From positions 1-22,182 of the forward strand of contig DAOUHB010000188.1 in NCBI GenBank assembly GCA_034428935.1: 22,182 nt of DNA. Direction: 5' to 3'. Under the pieces are notes generated by a model. That model ran no database searches. It was given only the letters and a program-made list of their open reading frames with translations, and was not told the DNA's origin. Positions 1 through 7,840 of this stretch are shown one piece after another; the first letter of the stretch is position 1, and each line of letters begins with the position of its first letter. This stretch comes from JAAYZQ01 sp034428935. GTDB lineage: Bacteria; Chloroflexota; Anaerolineae; JAAYZQ01. The position numbers and the translations under genes were made by a program.

Positions 1-31
1 TTTTGCCCAGAAAGGATCGATCGCCCAGGAG

Positions 32-1453
32 CTATTTGCCAGGCTGCGCCGGCAGCCTGGCGTGCTTCACTGCGTGCAGCGCCAATAGTTCTTCCTTGAT
101 GCTCTCCAGGTAGGCGCCGCGCAGCGGGTACCACCGCAGGATGACGGCGCCCAGGAGCATGGCCAGCCCCGGGATGAGGCCCACCAGGACCCGGATGCCG
201 AACAGGGCGCTGGCCGGCTGGTCGAGCAACATCTGGCCCTGATTGGCTTCGCGCGTGACAAAGTGCGTCGCCTCCAGGACAAAGGGCATGAGGGCCAGGG
301 CCAACGATTGCGCCGGCTTGGTCAGGAGGGCATTGACGCCAAAGAAGGCACCTTCCCGCCGCACGCCGGAGCGCAGCTCGTCCTCGTCGGCCACCTGGGC
401 AAAGAGGACGTTGGTCAGCGTCTGAGGACCGGCCAGGCCAAAGCCGGCCAGTGCCAGGCAGAAGGGGATGAGGTACGCGGGCACGACGACGACCAGGAGC
501 AGCGCCACCCCGGCCAGGAGGAGGAGAAGCTGCTGTGCCCCGGCCACCCCCAGCCGCCGGCGGATGACGGTCGTCAGGGGCACGCCCAAAATCAGGGGGC
601 CAAAGAGAAAGGCGATGAGAAGAATGGCGTTCATCTGAAGGACATAATCAGCCAGGTAAAAGATGCCGCCCAGGAGCAATGCTTGCATTAGAATCGACAT
701 AAAGTTCTGGGCGACGAGCACCAGGAAGGAGCGGCTGGTAAAGGTGTACTTGATGGCCGCCTTCAGCTTCAGAGGGCGGTCCACCAGGTGGAACTCGGGC
801 CGCTCCTTGACTTTGAGGCTGGTGATGATGACCAGGACGGCGCTCACTATCCCGACGACGATCATGGACATCTGCAACGGGGTGAAGGACGGGGAGGTGC
901 CGGCCTTGGGTCGAAAGAGGTCGGGGATGACAAAGCCGAGGATCATGCCCAGCAGCCCGAAGAGCGAGGCAGAGATCTGGAGCCCGTTGCGCTCGGCATC
1001 CGACTCGGTCACCTCGGGCAGGAGCGCGGAGTAGACGAGGCCGATCATGGTGTAGGCGGTGTCGTAGAGGAGCATCGTAACGAGCATCCACCAGAAGATG
1101 GCCTCTTTGCCGGCCTGGGCCGGCGCGAACCAGACGAGGATAAAGGTCAGGGCCAGGAATGGGGCCGTGAAGCGCATGTAGGGGATGCGCCGGCCGTGCC
1201 TGGAGCGGGTGCTGTCGGTCAGGTAGCCAAAGAGCGGATCGTTGACGGCGTTCCAGACGGCATAGATGGCAGAGGCGGCGGCGATCCAGCCCGCCTGCAG
1301 GCCGAGGTAATCCTGGTAAAAGATCGGCAGCAGGGCGCCATAGGTGCCCGAGATGAGGGCCGTGCCCAGGGCCGCCAGTCCCCAGATGATCTTGTAGCCC
1401 AGGCTGAACTGTACGGGCCTGCCCGGGGCGACCGCTTCCGTCCTCTGTGCCAT
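32..1453 (-). CDS. GPH-type MFS sugar:cation symporter
   Basis: Integral membrane transporter, 473 residues with about 12 hydrophobic segments, of the glycoside-pentoside-hexuronide:cation symporter type (MelB/XylP-like) within the major facilitator fold. The family couples uptake of sugars or glycosides to Na+ or H+. The clearest signature is the loop after the second helix, NDPLFGYLTDSTRSRHGRR, matching the family pattern of Asn-Asp-Pro, Gly and Asp followed by a basic GRR stretch. The C-terminal half has a cytoplasmic stretch AQVADEDELRSGVRREG, also typical. Start chosen at the ATG 1453-1451 because a GGAGGGAAGG Shine-Dalgarno lies just upstream; an earlier in-frame ATG 36 bases upstream lacks one. 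The gene is divergent from the HicB/DinB gene and has its own promoter. Substrate cannot be read from the sequence. Family confident, substrate unknown. Confidence 0.88.
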   Translation of the reverse strand: MAQRTEAVAPGRPVQFSLGYKIIWGLAALGTALISGTYGALLPIFYQDYLGLQAGWIAAASAIYAVWNAVNDPLFGYLTDSTRSRHGRRIPYMRFTAPFLALTFILVWFAPAQAGKEAIFWWMLVTMLLYDTAYTMIGLVYSALLPEVTESDAERNGLQISASLFGLLGMILGFVIPDLFRPKAGTSPSFTPLQMSMIVVGIVSAVLVIITSLKVKERPEFHLVDRPLKLKAAIKYTFTSRSFLVLVAQNFMSILMQALLLGGIFYLADYVLQMNAILLIAFLFGPLILGVPLTTVIRRRLGVAGAQQLLLLLAGVALLLVVVVPAYLIPFCLALAGFGLAGPQTLTNVLFAQVADEDELRSGVRREGAFFGVNALLTKPAQSLALALMPFVLEATHFVTREANQGQMLLDQPASALFGIRVLVGLIPGLAMLLGAVILRWYPLRGAYLESIKEELLALHAVKHARLPAQPGK

Positions 1454-1525
1454 GATCCTTCCCTCCTCGCAAGGCTGGGGCTCGCACACCGAGCCCGTGT
1501 TTCACAGGTGCGGTTCCCGGTTCTC

Positions 1526-1555
1526 ATTATATCACACGTGGCACGGGCCTGACAA
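1526..1555 (-). promoter_or_regulatory. sigma-A promoter for the symporter gene
   Basis: On the minus strand, TTGTCA (1555-1550), an 18-base spacer and TATAAT (1531-1526) with a TGA extended -10. It lies about 70 bases before the symporter ATG. Its -35 box sits 2 bases from the -35 box of the divergent promoter. Confidence 0.7.
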
Positions 1556-1557
1556 AA

Positions 1558-1586
1558 TTGAGGCTGTGGAGCTTTCGTGCTATACT
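1558..1586 (+). promoter_or_regulatory. sigma-A promoter for the HicB/DinB fusion gene
   Basis: TTGAGG (1558-1563), a 17-base spacer and TATACT (1581-1586) preceded by TGC, an extended -10. Transcription would start near 1593, about 50 bases before the chosen ATG. Confidence 0.68.
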
Positions 1587-1641
1587 GGAGATGTCACGCT
1601 TTGCATGCCCCATGACGATCGGGGGAGAAGGAGGATCGCCC

Positions 1642-2826
1642 ATGACGCGCTATGCCGTTTACCTGGAGAGAGCAGAGGGCGGGCTCTGCATGGCCCACGT
1701 GCCGGCCCTGCCCGGCTGCATGGTCCGTGCCACGGGCCGCGACGAGGTCCTGGATGCACTGCCCGGCGCCATCCGGGCGTATCACGCCTGGTTGCGGGAT
1801 CATGGCGAGGCGGCCCCGGGGGAGGCGGAGCCCGTAGAGTTGGAGGTTGCCGGCGAAGTGGAGGGCACCGGCCCCTTTAATCCGGGCGATGCGGCCGCCC
1901 TCTTTCCGTCCGACCGGGAGCCGGTGACGCCCGAGGAGATGGAGGCCCACTTTCGCCTTATGGCCCATGCCCGGGCCGACCTCCTCGCCCTGGCAGGCGG
2001 CCTGTGCGACGAGTTCCTGGACTGGGAGCCGGGCGGCGGGTGCTTTACCCTGCGCCGCATCCTGCGCCACGTCGGCAACGCCGAGGAGTGGTACGTATCC
2101 CGGCTGATGGCGCCCGAAAGCCTGCCAACCGAATGGCAGAACGACGAGGGCATGCCCTTATGGGATTTTCTGGAGATGGAGCGCCGCACGGCGCTGGGCT
2201 GTCTGCGGTCGCTCTCGGCAGAGGAGCGGGCAGGCGTGTTCTATCCCACGGCCTGGACGAGTCACCCCGACGAGGCCTGGACCTTGCGCAAGGTCCTGCG
2301 CCGCTTCCTGGAGCACGAGCGAGAGCACACCGCGCAGGTGCGCGAGGTCCTGGAGCTTCGCCGCGGCGCCATTCTGGCGGATCTGCACACTGCCCGGCAG
2401 GACCTGCTGGCCGTGCTGTCGGACCTGGATCCTTCTTGCCCGGACCCGGTCTGCGGAGAGTGGGCGTTGAAGGACGTGCTGGGCCACCTGGCCGACTGGG
2501 AGTGGTTCGGGATAGACGGCCTGCGCCTCATGGGTCGGGGCGAGCCGCCCCTGGTGGAACCGATCGAAGACATCGACGCCTGGAACCGGGCACACGCGGC
2601 TGCCCGCCGTGGCCAGCCGTGGGAGGTCGCCCTGGCGGACCTGCACGCTGCCCGCGAGGCGCTGTTGGACGCCTTGCAAGCGCTGGCCCCCTGTTTCCTG
2701 GGGCAAAAGTATCCCTTTCCCTGGGGCGGCGAGGGCACGCCCGTAGACTGGCTGGCGGTCTATCCGGCCCACGACCGGGAGCACGCGGAGGAACTGGCCG
2801 CCCTGGCCGGCCAAAGAGATGGATGA
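1642..2826 (+). CDS. HicB-like domain fused to two DinB-like domains
   Basis: A 394-residue soluble protein. Residues 1-60 resemble the HicB-like fold (antitoxin-type partial RNase H fold): MTRYAVYLE, then an HVPALPGC-type turn and a helix. Residues about 100-245 and 250-390 look like two DinB/YfiT-like four-helix bundles. Each carries the metal-binding His pattern, one His in helix 2 and an HxxxH in the last helix: H143, H225 and H229 in the first, H282, H377 and H381 in the second. The DinB superfamily includes thiol-dependent S-transferases and damage-induced proteins; the actual reaction is unknown. Start at ATG 1642 is set by AAGGAGG at 1628-1634; upstream in-frame ATGs lack a Shine-Dalgarno. 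No HicA toxin gene adjoins it, so a toxin-antitoxin role is unlikely. Domain calls are from pattern recognition. Confidence 0.8.
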   Translation: MTRYAVYLERAEGGLCMAHVPALPGCMVRATGRDEVLDALPGAIRAYHAWLRDHGEAAPGEAEPVELEVAGEVEGTGPFNPGDAAALFPSDREPVTPEEMEAHFRLMAHARADLLALAGGLCDEFLDWEPGGGCFTLRRILRHVGNAEEWYVSRLMAPESLPTEWQNDEGMPLWDFLEMERRTALGCLRSLSAEERAGVFYPTAWTSHPDEAWTLRKVLRRFLEHEREHTAQVREVLELRRGAILADLHTARQDLLAVLSDLDPSCPDPVCGEWALKDVLGHLADWEWFGIDGLRLMGRGEPPLVEPIEDIDAWNRAHAAARRGQPWEVALADLHAAREALLDALQALAPCFLGQKYPFPWGGEGTPVDWLAVYPAHDREHAEELAALAGQRDG

Positions 2827-2827
2827 C

Positions 2828-2846
2828 TCGCATCCCGTGGATGCGA
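2828..2846 (+). other. perfect stem-loop just after the HicB/DinB stop codon
   Basis: TCGCATCC, loop CGT, GGATGCGA: an 8-bp perfect hairpin starting 2 bases after the TGA. No T-run follows, so it is a poor intrinsic terminator. It could protect the mRNA 3' end or be a Rho-assisted stop. Confidence 0.45.
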
Positions 2847-2932
2847 ACAGAAGTCCTGACCTACACTCTATAGAAGTATCAAAATGTGCAGGGAGCGCAT
2901 AGCAAGGGCGCGAACCATCACAGGGCACCGGT

Positions 2933-2960
2933 TTGCGTTTGGGGACAGATGTGCTATACT
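2933..2960 (+). promoter_or_regulatory. extended -10 promoter for the tandem nucleotidase gene
   Basis: TATACT at 2955-2960 preceded by GTGC (extended TGn -10). The -35 is weak, TTGCGT at 2933-2938 with a 16-base spacer. It predicts an unusually long leader of about 270 bases before the 3240 start. Confidence 0.55.
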
Positions 2961-3239
2961 TGACCCTGTCGCAGCACCACTTTTGGACAACAGTGCGAAG
3001 CAGTAGGAAGTAAGACGCGCCGTTCGTCACAGGCAGAGTTTGTTCTTGAGAGCCGTTGATTGTGTTCGTGGCTGACCCTCCTGCCCGGGAGGGAAGGAAG
3101 GCCCGACCGGCGGCTGTGGCTCAGAGCAGCATCTCGTTAGAGATTTAGCTTGCCTGGAGAAAGGAGGTGATCGAGCCAGGAAGACCCCGTCGTGTTTGTT
3201 TGGCCGTACAGTCCACCTAACGCAATGGAGGAAAAACCA
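2961..3239 (+). promoter_or_regulatory. long structured 5' leader of the nucleotidase gene
   Basis: The gap 2827-3239 has no convincing gene. After the 2955 promoter it holds a GC hairpin (CCCTCC 3076-3081 with GGAGGG 3088-3093), a second hairpin (ATCTC 3131-3135 with GAGAT 3140-3144), and at 3159-3178 a block matching the reverse complement of the bacterial 16S rRNA 3' end at 19 of 20 bases. That block is far stronger than an ordinary Shine-Dalgarno and lies about 70 bases upstream of the best start. CCTCCT at 3077-3082 could pair with AGGAGG at 3162-3167, competing with the first hairpin. A 17-codon reading frame from GTG 3167 ends at 3220. No known riboswitch class was recognised. Confidence 0.4.
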
Positions 3240-6200
3240 ATGTCTCGTATCCTTCAAAGAGTGTTCGTTGTGACCCTGGCACTGTGCCTCGTGTTGAGCA
3301 GTTTCTCGTTGGCCTTTGCCGACAAGCAGGCCAGGCCTGTTGCGGCCCCCAATGCCGTGACGGCGACGATCTTGCATACCAACGACTTTCACGGCAACCT
3401 GGAGCCGGCCGGCAGCAACCCCGGTGCAGCCCGCGTGGCGAGTGTGATCGAGGGAGTACGCTCTGATCCAGCGGCCGGGACGGTTCTCCTGGTCGATGCC
3501 GGCGATATTATGCAGGGCTCGCTCCTGTCGAACCTCTTCGACGGAGAATCCACCATCGACGTCTACAACCAGATGGGCTACCAGGTGGCCACCTTTGGCA
3601 ACCACGAGTTTGACTGGGGGCAGACGGTGCTCGCCGAGCGCGTTGGACAGGCGAGCTTTCCTTTTGTATCGGCCAACATTGTGCAGAACGACACGGGCGA
3701 TTGCGCTACTGCAGGCTGGACTTCGCCGGCCTGGGCGACACCCTGGACGACCGTGACCGTGGGAGCTGGCGCCGACACGGCCGTGGTCGGTTTCATCGGC
3801 GTCACGTCTCAGGAGACGCCGTACATCACCATCGCCTCGGCGACTGAAAACCTGTGCTTCAAGGATCCGGCCGAGTCGATCGTCCACCACTATGACGATC
3901 TTGCCGCTGCTGCCGACGTGATCGTGGCCTTGAGCCACCTGGGCTACACCGATGGCGGCTACGGCTACGGACTGGACGTCTATGGCGATCAGAAGCTGGC
4001 TCAAAAGCTCATCGATGCGGGCAAGCCGGCGGACCTGATCATCGGCGGCCACAGCCACACGAACCTGGCCGAGGCCACGGTCATCGGCCCGACGACCATT
4101 ACGCAGGCCTACTATGCGGGGCGCAGGGTCGGGAAGGCCACCCTGACCATTGACCCGGTCGCTGCTACCGTGGATATCGCCTGGACTCCCCTGGTGGTGG
4201 ACCCGGCGGGCGCGGAAGATCCGGACATCCTGGCCGCCGTCGCCGGCTGGGCCGACGATCCCTGGTACCAGGAGCAGATCAACCGCGTCGTTGGTTATAC
4301 CAACGTGGACATCGTGCGCAACTACGATGGCGATTCGCTCATGGGCGCCTTTGTCAACGACGCCCTCTACAATGACCTGAACACCGACGCCGAGCCCCTG
4401 AACGACGCCGACATTGTCTTTAACAACGCCGGCGGGCTGCGGGCCGACATTGTCATTCCTCCCGATGCCACCCTGCCTTACACGCTGACTCACGGCATCC
4501 TCTACAGCGTCCTGCCCTTTGGCAACCAGACCATCGTGGGGACCATGACGGGCGCGCAGATCCTGGACCTGCTCAATCAGAGCGCCACACTGTTCAAGGG
4601 CGCGCTGCAGGTGAGCGGTGCGCGTTACAGCTTTTATCGGTACGCAGATGCCCTGCCCAACGGGGCTCCCTGGGCCTGGGGTGCTTTCGAGATTCAGGTC
4701 AAGAACCCGGCCACGGGCTTCTTTGAGCCATTGGACATGGACCGAGAGTACCGGGTGGCGACCAACGAGTTCCTGGCCCCGGCCGGTCAGGACGGCTTTG
4801 TGCCCTTCAAGTACATGACCGACATCAGCTACTGGGGCGACATGCTCGACGGCGTCGAGCGCTGGGTTGCCGCAGCCTACCCCGTCACCAGTCCCTACAT
4901 GGGTGTCCGCGATGGGCGCATCAACCGGGCGGGCACGAATGCCGGCGGTCCCATCGTGCCGGTCACACTGCTGTTCCACGCCGACTCCCACGGCAACCTG
5001 CTCAAGTCGGGCAGCTACCCCGGTTTTACGCAGCTTGCCACCCTGATCAAACAGGAGCGGCAGCACAACCCCGACCGTACCCTGCTGCTCAACGCCGGCG
5101 ACACCATCCAGGGCGACGCCATGTCCTACTTCTTCAAGTCGGCGGGCCTGGGCTACTCGGCGGACGGCACGCCGCTGGCCCCTGAGCTGCAGATCCAGCC
5201 CTCCATCGCGGTCATGAACGCGTTGGGCTACGATGCCATGACCGTGGGCAACCACGAGTACAACTTTGGCCCCGCGGTCTTTACCAGCACCCTCGGCGCC
5301 GCGAACTTTTCCATGCTGCAAGCCAATGTCTATGACGATGGGAGCTACGGCCTGGATGAAGTGCCCATCGAGCCTTCTACGATGATCACGTTGCCGGGAC
5401 CCACGGGTGACATTGATGTGGCCATCCTGGGCATCGGCAACCATCGCGTGCCGAGCTACGAGCTGCCCAGCAACATCCCGGGGTTGACCTTTACGAATCC
5501 CATAGACGAAGCGCAGGCCCGCGTACCCTACCTGGCCGTCACCAACGACGTGGTCGTCGCCCTGACCCACATCGGCTTTACGACGAACCCGGACAGCGTC
5601 GAAGTGGACGAGAACGTCGATACGAACCTGGCGGCGCAGACCGCCGGCATCGACGCCATCCTCGGCGGCCACAGCCACACCGATCCCACCAAGCAGACCT
5701 CCTCCTCCGGCGATTACCTGTACCTGCCGGCCTTTGTGGCAGGCACCGATGGCGAGCCGGTCATCATCCACCACTCCTACCGCTACAACAACTACCTGGG
5801 TGAGGTCATCCTCGGCCTCGATCCTTTCGACGCCCGGGGCAGCGTGGACTATGAGGTGGTGACCCGCGTGGGCCGTGCCCTGAAGGTGGACGCTGCGACG
5901 GTGGAGGAGGATCCGGAGGTTGTGGGCATCGTTCAGCCGTACGCGGATCTGCTGGCGGCCTACAACGCCACAGAGCTGGGCCAGACCGAGGTGCCCATCA
6001 CGGCGCTCGCAGCCTACACGGAAGAGACCAACGGTGCCAACCTCCAGGCCGACGCCTCGGTGTGGGAGCTGGAAGTGAGAAACGGCATCGACGTCGACTT
6101 TCACCTGTCGGGCGCCATGTCCAACCGCGCTGTGGCCCCAACGGCCACGCCTGCCAACCCACACATGCTCACCGTGGCCGATATGTTCACCCTGATGCCC

Positions 6201-6701
6201 TACGAGAACTCGCTGGTCGTCATGGAGATGAACGGCCCTCAGATCAAGGAGGTGCTGGAGCGCTCTTACCGCAACTACTACTATTACGAGCACGTTGACG
6301 GTTACGGCGGATACTCGTACTACACGACCTGCTTCCTTGACACCAACGCGGGCAACCGGATCGTCTACAACGACACCTTTCCAGCGCTACCGGATGGCAA
6401 CAACGTCACGGCATTCTATCACTACGGCGTGCCTATCGACTTGACGGACGCCGACACGTACTACCGGGTGTCTACTGTCAACTACCTGGCCGCCGGTGCA
6501 TGCAACTACAGTGACGGCGGGACCACGCTCTGGCCGCTGGATCAAATCGTCAACGACACGCAGTTCTATGTCCGCGACGCAGTGATCAACTATGTCATGG
6601 ACCGGACGCCACCGCCCATCGCGCCAAGCGTTGGGGGCCGCATCCTCTTCCAGTTACCGACGTTGATGAACCTGTGGCTGCCCTTCGTCGCCAACCAGTA
6701 A
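3240..6701 (+). CDS. secreted tandem 5'-nucleotidase/metallophosphoesterase
   Basis: An 1153-residue exported protein with a signal peptide (cleavage likely after LAFA, near residue 27), built from two UshA/NadN-type 5'-nucleotidase units; UshA is about 550 residues. Unit 1 keeps the dimetal set: HTNDFHG (D49, H51), DAGD (D89), GNHEFD (N121, H122), SHLG and GGHSH (H271, H273), then a substrate-binding domain with NNAGGLR and a YRVATNEFLA stretch. Unit 2 repeats it: HADSHG (D582, H584), NAGD, GNHEYN (N671, H672), GGHSH (H811, H813). However, its C-terminal domain is degenerate (SGAMSNR where NxGGxR is usual). The family hydrolyses nucleotides or UDP-sugars outside the cell to scavenge nucleosides and phosphate. 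Start at ATG 3240 is set by GGAGG at 3227-3231; ATG 3225 and GTG 3192 are alternatives. The C-terminus LWLPFV resembles a recurring Chloroflexota surface-protein tail. Confidence 0.9.
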   Translation: MSRILQRVFVVTLALCLVLSSFSLAFADKQARPVAAPNAVTATILHTNDFHGNLEPAGSNPGAARVASVIEGVRSDPAAGTVLLVDAGDIMQGSLLSNLFDGESTIDVYNQMGYQVATFGNHEFDWGQTVLAERVGQASFPFVSANIVQNDTGDCATAGWTSPAWATPWTTVTVGAGADTAVVGFIGVTSQETPYITIASATENLCFKDPAESIVHHYDDLAAAADVIVALSHLGYTDGGYGYGLDVYGDQKLAQKLIDAGKPADLIIGGHSHTNLAEATVIGPTTITQAYYAGRRVGKATLTIDPVAATVDIAWTPLVVDPAGAEDPDILAAVAGWADDPWYQEQINRVVGYTNVDIVRNYDGDSLMGAFVNDALYNDLNTDAEPLNDADIVFNNAGGLRADIVIPPDATLPYTLTHGILYSVLPFGNQTIVGTMTGAQILDLLNQSATLFKGALQVSGARYSFYRYADALPNGAPWAWGAFEIQVKNPATGFFEPLDMDREYRVATNEFLAPAGQDGFVPFKYMTDISYWGDMLDGVERWVAAAYPVTSPYMGVRDGRINRAGTNAGGPIVPVTLLFHADSHGNLLKSGSYPGFTQLATLIKQERQHNPDRTLLLNAGDTIQGDAMSYFFKSAGLGYSADGTPLAPELQIQPSIAVMNALGYDAMTVGNHEYNFGPAVFTSTLGAANFSMLQANVYDDGSYGLDEVPIEPSTMITLPGPTGDIDVAILGIGNHRVPSYELPSNIPGLTFTNPIDEAQARVPYLAVTNDVVVALTHIGFTTNPDSVEVDENVDTNLAAQTAGIDAILGGHSHTDPTKQTSSSGDYLYLPAFVAGTDGEPVIIHHSYRYNNYLGEVILGLDPFDARGSVDYEVVTRVGRALKVDAATVEEDPEVVGIVQPYADLLAAYNATELGQTEVPITALAAYTEETNGANLQADASVWELEVRNGIDVDFHLSGAMSNRAVAPTATPANPHMLTVADMFTLMPYENSLVVMEMNGPQIKEVLERSYRNYYYYEHVDGYGGYSYYTTCFLDTNAGNRIVYNDTFPALPDGNNVTAFYHYGVPIDLTDADTYYRVSTVNYLAAGACNYSDGGTTLWPLDQIVNDTQFYVRDAVINYVMDRTPPPIAPSVGGRILFQLPTLMNLWLPFVANQ

Positions 6702-6728
6702 CCGCCTGATCTAGTTTCGGAGACACAC

Positions 6729-6765
6729 AGAGAGGGAAGGGGCAAACCCTTCCCTCTCTTCTTTT
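6729..6765 (+). terminator. strong intrinsic terminator after the nucleotidase gene
   Basis: A 13-bp perfect hairpin (6729-6741 with 6747-6759, loop GCAAA) followed by TCTTTT. It begins 27 bases after the stop codon. It also lies beyond the end of the convergent minus-strand gene at 6787, but the T-run suits the plus strand only. Confidence 0.9.
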
Positions 6766-6786
6766 CCAGGAACCCTGCTCAGCGGG

Positions 6787-7155
6787 TTATTCCTCGTCGT
6801 AGGCGGGCGGCGGAGCAGGGGAGGCATAGCCCGGCTGGTAGGAGACGTATTGCTGCTGCAAGATGTAGGCCGTGCGCCGGGAGTTTTCTTCGATAGACAA
6901 GAAGACGTAGATGGCCTCCCCGGCGGCATAGAGCGCCAGGAAGTTGAATATGGCGACGATGAGAATGGCGATAAACATGGCAATGGCACCCAGGGGACCG
7001 GCCAGGTCCAGGCCCAGGAGCTGCTCCTGCCCGGACAGGCCGAACCCCACCACCAGGCTGGCGATGGCTCCCAGGATGCCAAAGAGGAGCACGATCCAGG
7101 CCAGGATCTTGAGCACGGTGCCGATAATGCGCAGGGCGGTAAAACGTCTTTCCAT
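6787..7155 (-). CDS. small two-helix membrane protein, unknown function
   Basis: A 122-residue protein with a basic N-terminus (MERRFTALR), two long hydrophobic segments (about residues 10-38 and 50-85) and a C-terminal tail rich in Gln, Tyr and Pro ending PPPAYDEE. No catalytic motif is visible. The arrangement resembles small DUF-type membrane proteins with a flexible cytoplasmic tail. Start at ATG 7155-7153 is supported by a GAGGAGA-type Shine-Dalgarno about 8 bases upstream and by its own promoter. It follows the MazG-like gene on the same strand but is separated by 173 bases and a promoter, so it is probably transcribed on its own. Function not assigned. Confidence 0.75.
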   Translation of the reverse strand: MERRFTALRIIGTVLKILAWIVLLFGILGAIASLVVGFGLSGQEQLLGLDLAGPLGAIAMFIAILIVAIFNFLALYAAGEAIYVFLSIEENSRRTAYILQQQYVSYQPGYASPAPPPAYDEE

Positions 7156-7193
7156 TTGAAGGTCTCCTCTCCTCGCAGTGCGTTTCCAGTCCG

Positions 7194-7222
7194 ATTATAC
7201 ACCAAAGGCCGGTGGCTGACAA
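7194..7222 (-). promoter_or_regulatory. sigma-A promoter for the small membrane protein
   Basis: Minus strand TTGTCA (7222-7217), 17-base spacer, TATAAT (7199-7194), 39 bases upstream of the ATG. Near-consensus. Confidence 0.78.
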
Positions 7223-7328
7223 GCAGCCTCGAACGGTCGAATGAGAAGAGGTGAGAAGAGGCTCTCCGGTCGTTCCCGGCGACGACTTGCCGCCTGACCT
7301 GCTATGATACAATCTCCGCTACTTTTTT

Positions 7329-7643
7329 CTACTTGTACCGATCTCGGTCTCGCCGCCACACCTTGGCAATGACGCCCTCCAGGCTCTGGCCCAGGTCGAT
7401 CTCCAGGGCGTTGGCCATGCAGATGATGGCAAAGACGATGTCGGCCAGCTCCTCGCCCATCTCCTGGACGGCTTCCTCCGCCTTCTTGGGCTTGGGGCCG
7501 TACTGGTGGTTGATCAGCCGCGCCAGCTCGCCCACCTCTTCGGCGATGCGTGCCAGGTTTTCGTGGGGTGCCCAGTAGCCCCCACCCACGGCCTGGATCC
7601 AGGCGTCGACGTCAGACTGGAACTCTTGGACTGTTTTGGACAC
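7329..7643 (-). CDS. MazG-like nucleotide pyrophosphohydrolase
   Basis: A 104-residue all-alpha protein of the MazG/dUTPase-like NTP pyrophosphohydrolase superfamily, which cleaves nucleoside triphosphates to monophosphate and pyrophosphate and usually cleans non-canonical or excess nucleotides from the pool. The Mg2+-binding acid pairs are visible: EEVGE in the first motif and EELAD (ExxD) in the second, with WxxAxHENLA before them. Single-domain length is typical of the short MazG-like group. The start is GTG at 7643-7641, preceded by GGGAGGAG; no in-frame ATG fits. It has its own near-consensus promoter. Substrate cannot be told from sequence. Confidence 0.87.
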   Translation of the reverse strand: MSKTVQEFQSDVDAWIQAVGGGYWAPHENLARIAEEVGELARLINHQYGPKPKKAEEAVQEMGEELADIVFAIICMANALEIDLGQSLEGVIAKVWRRDRDRYK

Positions 7644-7673
7644 ATTCTCCTCCCGAAGCTCGGCAGCCCGGCC

Positions 7674-7702
7674 ATTATAGCACGAGATCCGTGAAGGCCC
7701 AA
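7674..7702 (-). promoter_or_regulatory. sigma-A promoter for the MazG-like gene
   Basis: Minus strand TTGGGC (7702-7697), 17-base spacer, TATAAT (7679-7674) with a TGC extended -10. It ends 31 bases upstream of the GTG start. Confidence 0.72.
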
Positions 7703-7757
7703 CCTGCGCCAGGCCCGATCCGGGCCTTTGTCGCCCACGCTTCTGGCTTCTGCGCGT

Positions 7758-7786
7758 TTGCGAGCCCTGCCCTTCTGGGGTATAAT
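7758..7786 (+). promoter_or_regulatory. sigma-A promoter for the surface-protein/selenoprotein operon
   Basis: TTGCGA (7758-7763), 17-base spacer, TATAAT (7781-7786). Transcription would start near 7793, about 12 bases before the GGGGAGG Shine-Dalgarno at 7805-7811, leaving a very short leader. Confidence 0.72.
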
Positions 7787-7840
7787 GCCCCGGCTTGCGA
7801 GTAAGGGGAGGATATCATACAGAGACAACGCCGTTTTCGA

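Noticed and set aside
3027..6293. 1088-codon open frame on the minus strand opposite the nucleotidase
   Set aside because: It is the antisense shadow of a gene with clear motifs; its product is a Val/His/Arg/Gly-rich sequence with no domain and no Shine-Dalgarno. Long antisense frames are expected in GC-rich DNA.
7287..7313. Plus-strand promoter-like sequence (TGCTATGAT / TACAAT) before the end of the MazG gene
   Set aside because: The -35 is poor or wrongly spaced and no plus-strand gene follows; an antisense transcript cannot be supported from sequence alone.
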